The notes beneath the pieces were generated by a model that was not told the DNA's origin, searched no databases, and saw nothing but the letters and a program-made list of their open reading frames with translations. This document shows positions 25,987 through 34,060 of a stretch of 36,131 bases of DNA, piece by piece. The stretch spans positions 1 to 36,131 of the forward strand of contig CADBLU010000135.1 of the NCBI GenBank assembly GCA_902795605.1, written 5' to 3'. Origin of the DNA: an uncultured Prevotellaceae bacterium (lineage in GTDB: Bacteria; Bacteroidota; Bacteroidia; Bacteroidales; Bacteroidaceae). The translations under genes were made by a program, and so were the position numbers. Each line of letters begins with the position of its first letter. The stretch's first letter is position 1.

Positions 25987-27123
25987 TTACTTCACAACGA
26001 CTTTCTTACCGTTGACGATGTAGATTCCCTTCTGTGAAGCGTTGTTCACTTTCACACCCGACAGTGTGTAGGTGTCAGTGGCTTCGGCAGCGCTCTCAAT
26101 CTCGTTGATGCCAGTGGTCTCTTCGAAGAGGAAGGCATTGACAGAGCTGTTGTTGCTGATGTAGTAGGCTTTGTACTGAGGAATCTCAAGATCCTTCTTG
26201 CAGCGGTAGAAGCCCACTTCCTTGCCCACGTTGGACAGAGCAAAGATATTATCGGCGTTCACTTTGAAAGGACCATCGACAGTACCCTCGAGCTCATTCT
26301 TCGACACGTCATCGAGATCAGTATCCTTGGTGGTGGTGAGGTTGTATTTGCCAGGAGCACCCATGATGATGACCGGAGTAGCGGCGGGCACCTTCTTCAC
26401 AGCCACACCCTGCATAAAGTTACCAGACGACTTGCTGGCTGTCACGCCATAGCCGGCAACAAAACTGTTGTCGCTGAAGTCGAGAGCCACAGGCCAGCAG
26501 AGGGTGCCGTAGCCACTCTCGCCAATCTCATATTCGATGCTGTAGTCAATAGTGGCAGCCTTCGTGATGTCGTCCACTTTTTCGTTGACGGTAGCAGCGG
26601 TAGTCATGATCACTTCGTTAAGAGCAACATAGCTCTTGCCGGTGTAACCCTTGTCGGTAGCCTTCAATTGGATTTTGAGCACACTCTCATCAGTCACCTC
26701 CTTGGGGAAGGTATAGGCTTGCTGTGTGTAGAAAATGATGTGCAACTCGTTAGTGGTGGCAATCCTCTCCACGACATCACCCTTCTTAACCTCTTCACCA
26801 ATACGGTAGAAACTGTTGGCACGCTGAGCATTGAATCTCTGCTGGAGCTTACCAATGTGGGGAAGGGTCACTTCGTAGTACAATGGATCATCACCAAAAT
26901 CATCTACATCCTCTTGGTTGAGGCACACAGGCTCGATGCCATCTGGCATAGAGATGACAATCTGAAATGCGCTGTAGGCATCAACGTCGGAGTGCAAAAT
27001 CATCTCCACGTCCTGGACATCACCCGGTTTGAGGGAAATCTCGGCAGGCTCCAAAGTGAAGACCTGAGCAGACGAACTGCCAGCCACCAGTGCCATGGCA
27101 ATTCCAAGTAAAAATTTCTTCAT
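25987..27123 (-). CDS. Secreted cohesin-like protein with sorting-type C-terminus
   Basis: The 378-aa protein has a signal peptide (MKKFLLGIAMALVAGSSSAQ). Residues about 21-190 have a cohesin-like pattern (PAEISLKPGDVQDVEMILHS, AYSAFQIVISMPDGI, VLKIQLKATDKGYTGKSYVAL). A second beta-rich region follows (about 200-330: YEIGESGYGTLCWPVALDF, AATPVIIMGAPGKYNL). The C-terminus, YTLSGVKVNNASQKGIYIVNGKKVVVK, is almost the same as that of the BspA-type protein and suggests the same export or attachment route. No dockerin is present. It starts 78 bp after the gene at 27202 with no terminator or promoter between them, so they are probably one transcript. Confidence 0.75.
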   Translation of the reverse strand: MKKFLLGIAMALVAGSSSAQVFTLEPAEISLKPGDVQDVEMILHSDVDAYSAFQIVISMPDGIEPVCLNQEDVDDFGDDPLYYEVTLPHIGKLQQRFNAQRANSFYRIGEEVKKGDVVERIATTNELHIIFYTQQAYTFPKEVTDESVLKIQLKATDKGYTGKSYVALNEVIMTTAATVNEKVDDITKAATIDYSIEYEIGESGYGTLCWPVALDFSDNSFVAGYGVTASKSSGNFMQGVAVKKVPAATPVIIMGAPGKYNLTTTKDTDLDDVSKNELEGTVDGPFKVNADNIFALSNVGKEVGFYRCKKDLEIPQYKAYYISNNSSVNAFLFEETTGINEIESAAEATDTYTLSGVKVNNASQKGIYIVNGKKVVVK

Positions 27124-27201
27124 AGTGAATGACTTTTAATGAATTATTATTATTGTTGTTTATTTTATTCTTGTTCTCTCATTTTATTCGATGTCCAGTC
27201 G

Positions 27202-27849
27202 CTATTTTCCAAGAAGGATATTGACGACTGTCATCACATCTGTGACATCCACACTCCCGTTGCCATCGACATCCATCATGCTGGAATAGAGCCCAGAGGG
27301 AGTGAGAATATAGTTGACAATCAACATCAGATCAGTCACTTCTACACTCTGACTGCTGTTCACATCACCTTTGATGTAGGGCACCACGTCCACCTTGAAG
27401 GAGTCGGCGATGAGGTTGCCCTTCACCGACTTGCTGGTGACCAGGAACATGTTCGACAAATTCACCGTCCCACCTTGGAACGTCTCGTCGGCCGTCAGCG
27501 AGAGCTTCACAAACACGTCATCGGCACGCGAGAGAGGAGTGAGCGTATTGGAGGCCGACACCAGGCGGAAGACATTGCTGCCTACCTCGCCTACATAGAG
27601 GGCCTGATCGTCGTCGGTGATGCGGTCGGTGAGCAAACAGTTCTCGGCATTGAGTCTCAAGCCTTTCGGCAGACTCACCTCAATCTGAAATGCCACATAG
27701 TCTGACGTCAAGTTGCCCAAATAGATATAGCACTCACGTGTCTGCCCGGCGGCAATCGCCAAATCATTGGTATTGATTAACTTGGCCTCTGCGCCTACTG
27801 CGAAGCACATCACCATCGCTACCGTCATGACCACCTTTTTCAAGAGCAT
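27202..27849 (-). CDS. Secreted cohesin-like / dockerin-like protein, paralogue of 19409
   Basis: The 215-aa protein starts at the ATG at 27849 (MLLKKVVMTVAMVMCFAVGAEA, a good signal peptide); an ATG ten codons further upstream would disturb it. A cohesin-like domain (NTNDLAIAAGQTRECYIYLG, YVAFQIEVSLPKGL, VFVKLSLTADETFQGG) is followed by a dockerin-like pair: KGDVNSSQSVEVTDLMLIVN, where the first loop has lost acidic ligands, and MDVDGNGSVDVTDVMTVVN, which looks intact. Its size and layout match the protein at 19409 on the far side of the BspA gene. It probably has the same kind of surface-assembly role. Confidence 0.75.
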   Translation of the reverse strand: MLLKKVVMTVAMVMCFAVGAEAKLINTNDLAIAAGQTRECYIYLGNLTSDYVAFQIEVSLPKGLRLNAENCLLTDRITDDDQALYVGEVGSNVFRLVSASNTLTPLSRADDVFVKLSLTADETFQGGTVNLSNMFLVTSKSVKGNLIADSFKVDVVPYIKGDVNSSQSVEVTDLMLIVNYILTPSGLYSSMMDVDGNGSVDVTDVMTVVNILLGK

Positions 27850-27988
27850 GAGTGTTTGTCTATATTTCACTGCAATCAATTACTTTGTCAACTTTTATTT
27901 GTGATTCGTTCTATGGGCATAGCGTCCAAACCTCTGTGTGTGACATTTCCGCAGGGGTGCTTTCGCCTAATGCCTATTTATCAATGTG

Positions 27989-27996
27989 CAAAATTA
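27989..27996 (-). promoter_or_regulatory. -7 box upstream of the 27202 gene
   Basis: The minus strand reads TAATTTTG, about 140 bp before the ATG at 27849, implying a long leader. The region 27850-28212 is markedly A/T-rich and contains no gene that I can support; its other part lies downstream of the kinase operon, where no clear terminator was seen. Confidence 0.5.
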
Positions 27997-28212
27997 GGAA
28001 AATATTTTTAAATCCACCACTTTTCTCCAAAAACTTTTTCCTTCAACTCGCATTTTTCTTGCTTTATGACAAAATCAGATAGAAAAATTTAGTTTCTTTT
28101 GATATTATTTAAAATAATTAACTATTCAAAAATACCATATAAACACACCTTCACCGAGAGGGGGACGCCCGGCGAAACGGAAAACGACAAACTGGATGAT
28201 TGGCTCTTGAGC

Positions 28213-28839
28213 TCACTCACTCCCGAAGGGGAAGAGGCCGTAGAGCTGGGAATCGATGCTGTCTGTGACACGCTTGAAATCACTCGGGTTGCTCTCAAAC
28301 TTACAGGTGTCGCCGTCGACCACGATGAGGTTGCCCTTGTAGTTGGATATCCACTCCTCATACCTGTCGTTGAGGCCCTGCAGGTAGTCGATGCGGATAG
28401 ACTTCTCAAACTCCCTCCCGCGCTTCGAAATCTGCGCCACCAGGTTGGGAATGGTCGAGCGGATATAAATCATCAGGTCGGGAAGGCCCACAAGCGAGAT
28501 CATCAGGTCGAAGAGGTCGCTGTAGTTGGCGAAGTCGCGGTCGCTCATCATCCCCATGTCGTGAAGGTTGGGGGCGAAGATGCGGGCATCCTCAAAGATG
28601 GTGCGGTCCTGGATGATATATCCGTCATACTTCGAGATTTCCACCACCTCCTTGAAGCGCTTGTTGAGAAAATAAATCTGCAGGTTGAACGACCACCTCG
28701 GCATGTCGGCATAGAAATCGTCGAGATAAGGGTTGTTGTCTACGGGTTCGTAACGGGGCTCCCAGCCATATCTCTTGGCGAGCATCCTCGTGAGTGTGGT
28801 CTTGCCACTTCCGATGTTTCCGGCTACAGCTATATGCAT
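28213..28839 (-). CDS. Deoxynucleoside kinase (second of a pair)
   Basis: The 208-aa cytosolic kinase phosphorylates deoxynucleosides to monophosphates with ATP for DNA precursor salvage. It has the P-loop GNIGSGKTT at residues 7-15, the substrate-site segment EPVDNNPYLDDFY, MPRWSFNLQIYFL, the catalytic-site IQDRTIFED (the DRS/DRT motif of the dCK/dGK family), and a LID region QISKRGREFEKSI. It starts 13 bp after the stop of the homologous gene upstream, so the two form an operon. Its likely substrate preference (dA or dG) cannot be read from motifs alone. Confidence 0.9.
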   Translation of the reverse strand: MHIAVAGNIGSGKTTLTRMLAKRYGWEPRYEPVDNNPYLDDFYADMPRWSFNLQIYFLNKRFKEVVEISKYDGYIIQDRTIFEDARIFAPNLHDMGMMSDRDFANYSDLFDLMISLVGLPDLMIYIRSTIPNLVAQISKRGREFEKSIRIDYLQGLNDRYEEWISNYKGNLIVVDGDTCKFESNPSDFKRVTDSIDSQLYGLFPFGSE

Positions 28840-28852
28840 GGCGTCTGTGTGT

Positions 28853-29476
28853 TTAGGTTTCAGGGAAAAGACCGAACAGATGGTTGTCTATCCGTTGGAT
28901 AATCTGGGCCAGGTCCGACTTCCTGTGGAGGAAGTCGAGATTGTCGACGTCCACAGTGAGCACCTTGCCCTTGTAGTGATGGTAGATGAACTCGTCGTAG
29001 AGGCTGTTGAGGTTCTTGAGATACTCCAACTGCATCTGCTGCTCATAGTCGCGCCCCCGCCGCTGGATGTTCTCCACCAGATGGGGGATGGAGGCACGCA
29101 GGTAGATCATCAGCTCAGGCACCTTCACCACCGTCATCATCGACTCGAAAAGTTCCATGTAGCAGGCGAAGTCGCGGTCGTCGAGGTTGCCCATGGCATG
29201 GTTGTTGACAGCAAAGACATACACCCCCTCGAAGATGCTGCGGTCCTGGATGACCGTCTTCTCCGACTGGGCGATGTCGAGCAGGTCCTTGAACCTCTGC
29301 TTGAGGAAATAGACCTCAAGGGCGAACGACCAACGGGGAATGTCCCTGTAGTAGTCGTCGAGATAGGGATTATAGTCGACGGCCTCAAACTGGGGTATCC
29401 ATCCGTAGTGCCGCGCGAGGAGCGTGGTGAGCGTGGTTTTCCCGCTACCGATGTTTCCGGCGATAACGATGTGCAC
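28853..29476 (-). CDS. Deoxynucleoside kinase (first of a pair), GTG start
   Basis: The 207-aa protein is homologous to the gene at 28213 throughout: P-loop AGNIGSGKTT, EAVDYNPYLDDYY, IPRWSFALEVYFL, IQDRSIFEGVY and the LID NIQRRGRDYEQQM. It belongs to the dCK/dGK family. The start is taken as the GTG at 29476 because it aligns with the Met of the paralogue and because a -7 box ends only about 23 bp upstream; in-frame ATGs further upstream would precede the promoter. Paired kinases with complementary specificities are known in some bacteria, and the same is likely here. Confidence 0.88.
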   Translation of the reverse strand: MHIVIAGNIGSGKTTLTTLLARHYGWIPQFEAVDYNPYLDDYYRDIPRWSFALEVYFLKQRFKDLLDIAQSEKTVIQDRSIFEGVYVFAVNNHAMGNLDDRDFACYMELFESMMTVVKVPELMIYLRASIPHLVENIQRRGRDYEQQMQLEYLKNLNSLYDEFIYHHYKGKVLTVDVDNLDFLHRKSDLAQIIQRIDNHLFGLFPET

Positions 29477-29498
29477 GATTGTCAGTGTTAGTTCGCCA

Positions 29499-29506
29499 CA
29501 AAAGTA
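29499..29506 (-). promoter_or_regulatory. -7 box of the deoxynucleoside kinase operon
   Basis: The minus strand reads TACTTTTG, a perfect match to TAnnTTTG. The predicted leader is only about 15 nt, which fixes the GTG at 29476 as the start. Confidence 0.75.
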
Positions 29507-29731
29507 ATGAAAAATCCCCGCACGAGCAAATTTTCCGCGCGATTTATGTGCCTTCAAGCAAAGATTGACCATTCTTCCACCGCTCGCACGCCCTCCACCC
29601 CAAAGCAAGAGCCTCCCTCCTCATGAGGCATCATGCCGCGGCCTCCTTTTATATTTTATATAGCCCCGCCGGCTTATAACAAGAGCCATCTAAAAAAGGC
29701 CTTTCCAAGTCTTCTTCTTTGCCTTTTGGGA

Positions 29732-29760
29732 GTGTCCGGTACGCTGCGGCATTGCCGCAG
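29732..29760. repeat. GTGTCCGGTA-plus-hairpin element, copy 2
   Basis: GTGTCCGGTA is followed by a 7-bp perfect stem CTGCGGC / GCCGCAG with an ATT loop and then CCCCCATCCA. It matches the copy at 400-429 in its head and tail, while the stem bases differ but still pair. It sits in the divergent intergenic region between the kinase operon and the copper ATPase; the rest of 29507-29831 shows no gene. Confidence 0.5.
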
Positions 29761-29831
29761 CCCCCATCCAGCCCATCCCCTATATAAGAAAAAAGAGGCA
29801 GCCAACGATTGGAGATATCACTTTTTAGCAT

Positions 29832-29839
29832 TACTTTTG
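29832..29839 (+). promoter_or_regulatory. Promoter of the P-type ATPase gene
   Basis: TACTTTTG is a perfect -7 box, and TTG at 29809-29811 lies 20 bp upstream as a possible -33 element. The ATG at 29905 follows after about 65 bp. An earlier in-frame ATG at 29809 lies inside the promoter and is rejected. Confidence 0.75.
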
Positions 29840-29904
29840 CAGCGTCTCTCCGAAGAAGCCCCCAAAACGGCCCTCCGAAGAGCCCCAAAAAACATACACA
29901 CCCA

Positions 29905-31875
29905 ATGAAAAAGCAGACATTCCCAGTGACAGGTATGGCATGCGCATCGTGCGCGGCCAATGTGGAGCGGCGGTTGAAATCGCTGCAAGGCGTAGGCTCG
30001 GCCTCCGTCTCACTGCCTTCACGCACCGCCCTGGTGGAATGGGACGAGCAAGCCATCACCCCCGAGGAGATGAAGCACGCCCTCAACGACATCGGCTTCG
30101 ACCTCGTGGTGGAGCAACAGCAGAGCGTGGTGGAGATAGAACGCAGGGCATACAAGAGGCTGCTGTGCAAGACACTGGTGTCGTGGGCCATCGCGCTCCT
30201 CGTGATGGCCATCTCCATGGGATGGATAAATATCGGCAACCGCGACATCGCCAACCAGACGGCACTGCTTCTCGCCGTGGCCAACCTCGTCTGGTGCGGG
30301 TGGGAGTTCTATGCCCGCGCCGGGCGCCAACTCGTCCACCGCACCGCCAGCATGGACACCTTAGTGGCCATGAGCACCGGCATCGCCCTGGCTTTCAGCA
30401 TCTTCAACACATTCTGGGGCGACCGTGTCTGGACCGCCCGTGGCATCACATGGCACACCTACTACGACGCCTCGGTGATGATCATCACCTTCGTTCTCAC
30501 CGGACGGCTGATAGAAGAGCTTGCCAGGAAGAGTACCGCCAGCGCCATCAGACAACTCATGGGCATGACGCCAAAGACGGCACGCCTCTACAAGGGAGAG
30601 ACGAAAGACGACGACGGCAACGCGCACCCCATCGTCGAGGAGGTGCCCATCGCCACCATCACCCCGGGCGACGTGGTCGAGGTGAAAGCCGGCGAGCGCA
30701 TCCCCGTCGACGGACGCACCACATGGGCCGACAGTTTCATGACTGCCGACGGCGCCTATGTCGACGAGTCGATGATCAGCGGCGAACCGTCGCCAGTGCT
30801 CAAAGAGAGAGGCAGCAGCGTGCTCGCAGGCACCATCGTCAGTCAGGGACGGCTCCGCCTCAGGGCGCAGAAGACGGGCGACGCCACCGCCCTGGCGCAG
30901 ATCATACAGATGGTGGAGCAGGCACAAGGGAGCAAGGCTCCCGTGCAGCGGACCGTCGACCGCATCGCCCTCGTCTTCGTGCCCACCGTGGCGGCCATCG
31001 CCGTGGCCACCTTCCTCATCTGGTGGGCGGCAGGAGGCACCGCCGCCCTCCCCCACGCCATCATCTCTGCCGTCGCCGTCATGGTGGTGGCATGCCCCTG
31101 CGCCCTCGGTCTCGCCACCCCCACCTCACTGATGGTGGGCATCGGCAAGGCCGCCCAGCGCAATATCCTCATCAAGGACGCCACGGCGCTGGAGCGCATC
31201 CGCCGCGTCGATGCCATGGTCATCGACAAGACCGGCACACTCACCATCCCCAATCCCGACATCGACTTCACCAAGACCGACTCCATGACGGCCGAGGAGC
31301 GCGAGACTCTCAAGCCACATGCCCGAGAGGCCATCAGCCGGCTCCACGACATGGGTGTGGAGGTCTATATGATGAGCGGCGACAGAGAGGAGGCGGCGGC
31401 ACACTGGGCACAGCTGGCGGGCATCACTCATTACCAGAGCAGGGTGAAGCCCGACGACAAGCAGCAACTGGTGACAAGACTGCAGCAAGAAGGGCACTGC
31501 GTGGCCATGGTGGGCGACGGTATCAACGACACGCAGGCACTGGCCTTGGCCGACGTGAGCATCGCCATGGGCAAAGGCACCGACGTGGCCATCGACGTGG
31601 CACAGATGACGCTCATGAGCGATGACCTCAGACGCATCCCCGAAGCCCTCAACCTCAGCCAGCGCACCGTGGGCATGATCCACCAGAACCTCTTTTGGGC
31701 CTTCATCTACAACCTGGTGTGCATCCCCTTGGCGGCAGGAGTCCCCCACCTCTTCGGCCTCGACTTCCAACTCACGCCCTCGTGGGCCAGCGCGCTCATG
31801 GCATGCTCAAGCATCAGCGTGGTGCTCAACAGCCTGAGACTCAAATTCGCGGTCGACAAGGACCCAAAAGGCTAA
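29905..31875 (+). CDS. Cu+-type P1B ATPase lacking the nucleotide-binding N domain
   Basis: The 656-aa protein has a metal-binding domain (MACASC, Cys13 and Cys16), the actuator motif DESMISGEP, the ion-path motif CPC at 397-399, the phosphorylation site DKTGTLT with Asp441, MMSGD, and GDGIND at 537-542. C-terminal helices with YN and MACSS fit Cu+ exporters of the inner membrane. The segment between DKTGTLT and the AREAISRLHDMGVEVYMMSGD strand is only about 30 residues (IPNPDIDFTKTDSMTAEERE). In CopA this space holds the roughly 110-120-residue N domain with the HP motif that binds ATP. Asp441 to GDGIND is 97 residues, about half the usual distance. The frame is continuous, with no sign of a frameshift. 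The protein may use another ATP site or another function. Copper is inferred. Confidence 0.88.
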   Translation: MKKQTFPVTGMACASCAANVERRLKSLQGVGSASVSLPSRTALVEWDEQAITPEEMKHALNDIGFDLVVEQQQSVVEIERRAYKRLLCKTLVSWAIALLVMAISMGWINIGNRDIANQTALLLAVANLVWCGWEFYARAGRQLVHRTASMDTLVAMSTGIALAFSIFNTFWGDRVWTARGITWHTYYDASVMIITFVLTGRLIEELARKSTASAIRQLMGMTPKTARLYKGETKDDDGNAHPIVEEVPIATITPGDVVEVKAGERIPVDGRTTWADSFMTADGAYVDESMISGEPSPVLKERGSSVLAGTIVSQGRLRLRAQKTGDATALAQIIQMVEQAQGSKAPVQRTVDRIALVFVPTVAAIAVATFLIWWAAGGTAALPHAIISAVAVMVVACPCALGLATPTSLMVGIGKAAQRNILIKDATALERIRRVDAMVIDKTGTLTIPNPDIDFTKTDSMTAEERETLKPHAREAISRLHDMGVEVYMMSGDREEAAAHWAQLAGITHYQSRVKPDDKQQLVTRLQQEGHCVAMVGDGINDTQALALADVSIAMGKGTDVAIDVAQMTLMSDDLRRIPEALNLSQRTVGMIHQNLFWAFIYNLVCIPLAAGVPHLFGLDFQLTPSWASALMACSSISVVLNSLRLKFAVDKDPKG

Positions 31876-31928
31876 AGACCTTAAGGACCTTAAAGACCCT
31901 AAGGACCTTAAAGACCTTAAAGACCTTA
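31875..31928. repeat. 9-bp satellite (AAGACCTTA) at the ATPase stop codon
   Basis: Six tandem units of AAGACCTTA or one-base variants start exactly at the last base of the ATPase stop codon. Unit length equals that of the CCCATTAGG array at 1806-1849, but the sequence differs. The rest of the 172-bp gap to serB holds only the serB promoter. Confidence 0.85.
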
Positions 31929-32014
31929 AAGCCTTCCCACCATTGCCCGGCAGCTCCATTCGATAAAGTTGAACAATTTTTCCGCCAAAAGCGGTGATTA
32001 TCATTTTTTATTAC

Positions 32015-32022
32015 TACCTTTG
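32015..32022 (+). promoter_or_regulatory. -7 box of serB
   Basis: TACCTTTG matches TAnnTTTG, 25 bp before the ATG at 32048. An earlier in-frame ATG at 31994 lies upstream of the box and is rejected. Confidence 0.75.
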
Positions 32023-32047
32023 CTTACGCATTGTGAAGTCACGAAAA

Positions 32048-33289
32048 ATGGAAAGATCAAACAAAGAAGAACAGATACTTGTGAGCATCACTGGACTCGA
32101 CCGTCCGGGACTCACCGCCTCGGTGATGGGCATCCTCGCACGCTATGAGGCACAAATCCTCGACATCGGACAGGCCGACATCCACAGTACGCTATCACTG
32201 GGCATCCTCATCCGCATCGATGAGGCCCATTCGGGGCAAGTCCTCAAGGAACTGCTCTTCAAAGCCACCGAACTGGGCGTGAACATCGGATTCTCGCCCA
32301 TCACCGACGACGAATACGAGGAATGGGTAGGCCGACAGGGAAAAAACAGGTACATCCTCACCCTCATCGGACGTCGGCTCACCGCCGCACAACTCGAGGC
32401 GGCCGCCAAGGTGATGGCCGACCAGGGCGTCAACATCGACTCCATCCGGCGAATGACAGGACGGCAGAGCATCCGCCGGCCGCAGCAGAACAGCCGCGCC
32501 TGCATAGAATTCTCGCTCAGAGGAACACCCGACAGGCGGAAGACGCAGGCCCAACTGATGAAACTCTCGGCAGAGATGGGATTCGACTTCTCCCTCCAGC
32601 TCGACGATATGTACAGGCGCATGAGAAGACTCATTTGCTTCGATATGGACTCCACCCTCATCCAGACGGAGTGCATCGATGAGCTCGCCATAAGAGCCGG
32701 CGTGGGAGATCAGGTGAAAGCCATCACCGAGAGTGCCATGAGGGGCGAAATCGACTTCAAGGAGAGCTTCACACGGCGCGTGGCGCTGCTCAAAGGACTC
32801 GACGTGAGCGTCATGAAAGAGATTGCCGAGAACCTGCCCATCACTGAGGGCGTCGACCGACTCATGGCCGTACTCAAACGCTGCGGATACAAAATCGCCA
32901 TCCTCAGCGGTGGATTCACCTATTTCGGTGAATACCTGCAGCACCGCTACGGCATTGACTATATGTATGCCAACGAACTCGAGGTGGACGACCAGGGAAA
33001 ACTCACGGGAAGATACCTGGGAGAGGTGGTGGACGGACACCGCAAGGCCGAACTGCTCAAACTCATCGCACAGGTGGAGAAGGTGAACCTCGCCCAGACC
33101 ATCGCCGTGGGCGACGGCGCCAACGACCTGCCCATGCTCTCCGAAGCGGGACTGGGCATCGCCTTCCACGCCAAACCGCGCGTGGTGGCCAACGCCAAGC
33201 AGTCGATCAACACCATCGGACTCGACGGCGTGCTCTACTTCCTCGGATTCAAAGACTCGTACCTCGGCGAAGAGGGACGTGTAGGCTGA
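32048..33289 (+). CDS. serB: Phosphoserine phosphatase with N-terminal ACT domains
   Basis: The 413-aa cytosolic enzyme releases phosphate from O-phosphoserine, the last step of serine synthesis. Two ACT-type domains come first: about 8-85, with VSITGLDRPGLTASVMGILARY, and about 95-180, with YILTLIGRRLTAAQLEAAAKV. They are followed by the HAD phosphatase: CFDMDSTLIQTECIDELA with nucleophile Asp199 and Asp201, the cap region, ILSGGFTYFGEYL (motif II), the conserved Lys near DGHRKAELL, and VGDGANDLPML (motif III/IV). The ACT domains probably bind serine or another amino acid for control. The gene has its own promoter. Length and motifs are normal for the two-ACT SerB type. Confidence 0.95.
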   Translation: MERSNKEEQILVSITGLDRPGLTASVMGILARYEAQILDIGQADIHSTLSLGILIRIDEAHSGQVLKELLFKATELGVNIGFSPITDDEYEEWVGRQGKNRYILTLIGRRLTAAQLEAAAKVMADQGVNIDSIRRMTGRQSIRRPQQNSRACIEFSLRGTPDRRKTQAQLMKLSAEMGFDFSLQLDDMYRRMRRLICFDMDSTLIQTECIDELAIRAGVGDQVKAITESAMRGEIDFKESFTRRVALLKGLDVSVMKEIAENLPITEGVDRLMAVLKRCGYKIAILSGGFTYFGEYLQHRYGIDYMYANELEVDDQGKLTGRYLGEVVDGHRKAELLKLIAQVEKVNLAQTIAVGDGANDLPMLSEAGLGIAFHAKPRVVANAKQSINTIGLDGVLYFLGFKDSYLGEEGRVG

Positions 33290-33355
33290 CAAAGACAGAG
33301 AAGCGAGGCGATACCAGCATCCATCTTTTGACCAAGAAACAAAAACATACCTGCC

Positions 33356-34060
33356 ATGGCCACCTATATCAGAAAAACCATCAAACTGCTGCCCTGGGTC
33401 AAACTCAATATCAACAAGACGGGATGGAGTGTCTCCATAGGACCGAGAGGGGCTAAACTCAACATCAGCAAGAAAGGAGTATACTTCAACTCAAGCATAC
33501 CGGGCACAGGACTCTATAACAAGACCAAAGTGGGCGCAAGCCTGCTCTGGGGACTGGGAACAGCGGTGCTCGTGGCCGCCGTAGGCTATGCCCTCGGCAT
33601 CGCCCTGCAGAATTTCCGGCTCTTCGTGGTGATGCTCATTCTCGCCATTCCTGCCGGCATCGCCGCCTTCCTCATCTCGCGTATCAAGACCAAGACGGTG
33701 ACTGAGGTGGAAGAAGAAGAGGAGGAGGAGCCCGAACCGCCCGCAGCAAGGAGAAGCTCCACGACACGGCGCAAGACCGCCGCCACAAAGAAGACCACAC
33801 GCAGCGGACGCTCCACACCCACACGCGCCGACAACGCCTCGGCAAAGGCATATATCGGCGCCGTGGAGCAACTGGTGGAGAAAATGGCTGAGGCTGAGAC
33901 GGTGGAGGACCTCGACAAAGCACACGAGGAAATCCTCGACATCATGTACACCAATATCAAGCCCCTCGGCGTGCAGGTGATGGGCATGGAGTTCAAGGAA
34001 GCTCTCGCAGCCATCGAACAAGAGTATGCCGAAGGGTTGAAGCAGTTGAAAGGCAACTGA
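33356..34060 (+). CDS. DUF4236 membrane protein
   Basis: The 234-aa protein begins with a DUF4236 domain (about 5-55: KLLPWVKLNINKTGWSVSIGPRG, SKKGVYFNSSIPGTGLY). Two transmembrane segments follow (about 60-85 and 88-110). Next comes a very acidic stretch, EVEEEEEEEPEP, then a Thr/Lys/Arg-rich basic linker of about 40 residues, and a C-terminal helical domain (AYIGAVEQLVEKMAEAETVEDLDKAHEEIL). The function of DUF4236 is unknown. No clean -7 box precedes it; CATCTTTTG at about 33323 is a weak candidate. Its last 68 bp overlap the 3' end of the gene on the opposite strand. Confidence 0.8.
   Translation: MATYIRKTIKLLPWVKLNINKTGWSVSIGPRGAKLNISKKGVYFNSSIPGTGLYNKTKVGASLLWGLGTAVLVAAVGYALGIALQNFRLFVVMLILAIPAGIAAFLISRIKTKTVTEVEEEEEEEPEPPAARRSSTTRRKTAATKKTTRSGRSTPTRADNASAKAYIGAVEQLVEKMAEAETVEDLDKAHEEILDIMYTNIKPLGVQVMGMEFKEALAAIEQEYAEGLKQLKGN

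Noticed and set aside
31225..31545. Frameshift or stop as the reason for the short ATPase
   Set aside because: The frame is continuous on both sides of the short linker, and no N-domain sequence is found in the other frames of that interval, so the block is absent rather than out of frame.
29940..31625. A 561-codon alternative frame inside the P-type ATPase gene
   Set aside because: It is Arg/His-rich, has no motifs and sits in the same strand as the well-supported ATPase frame.
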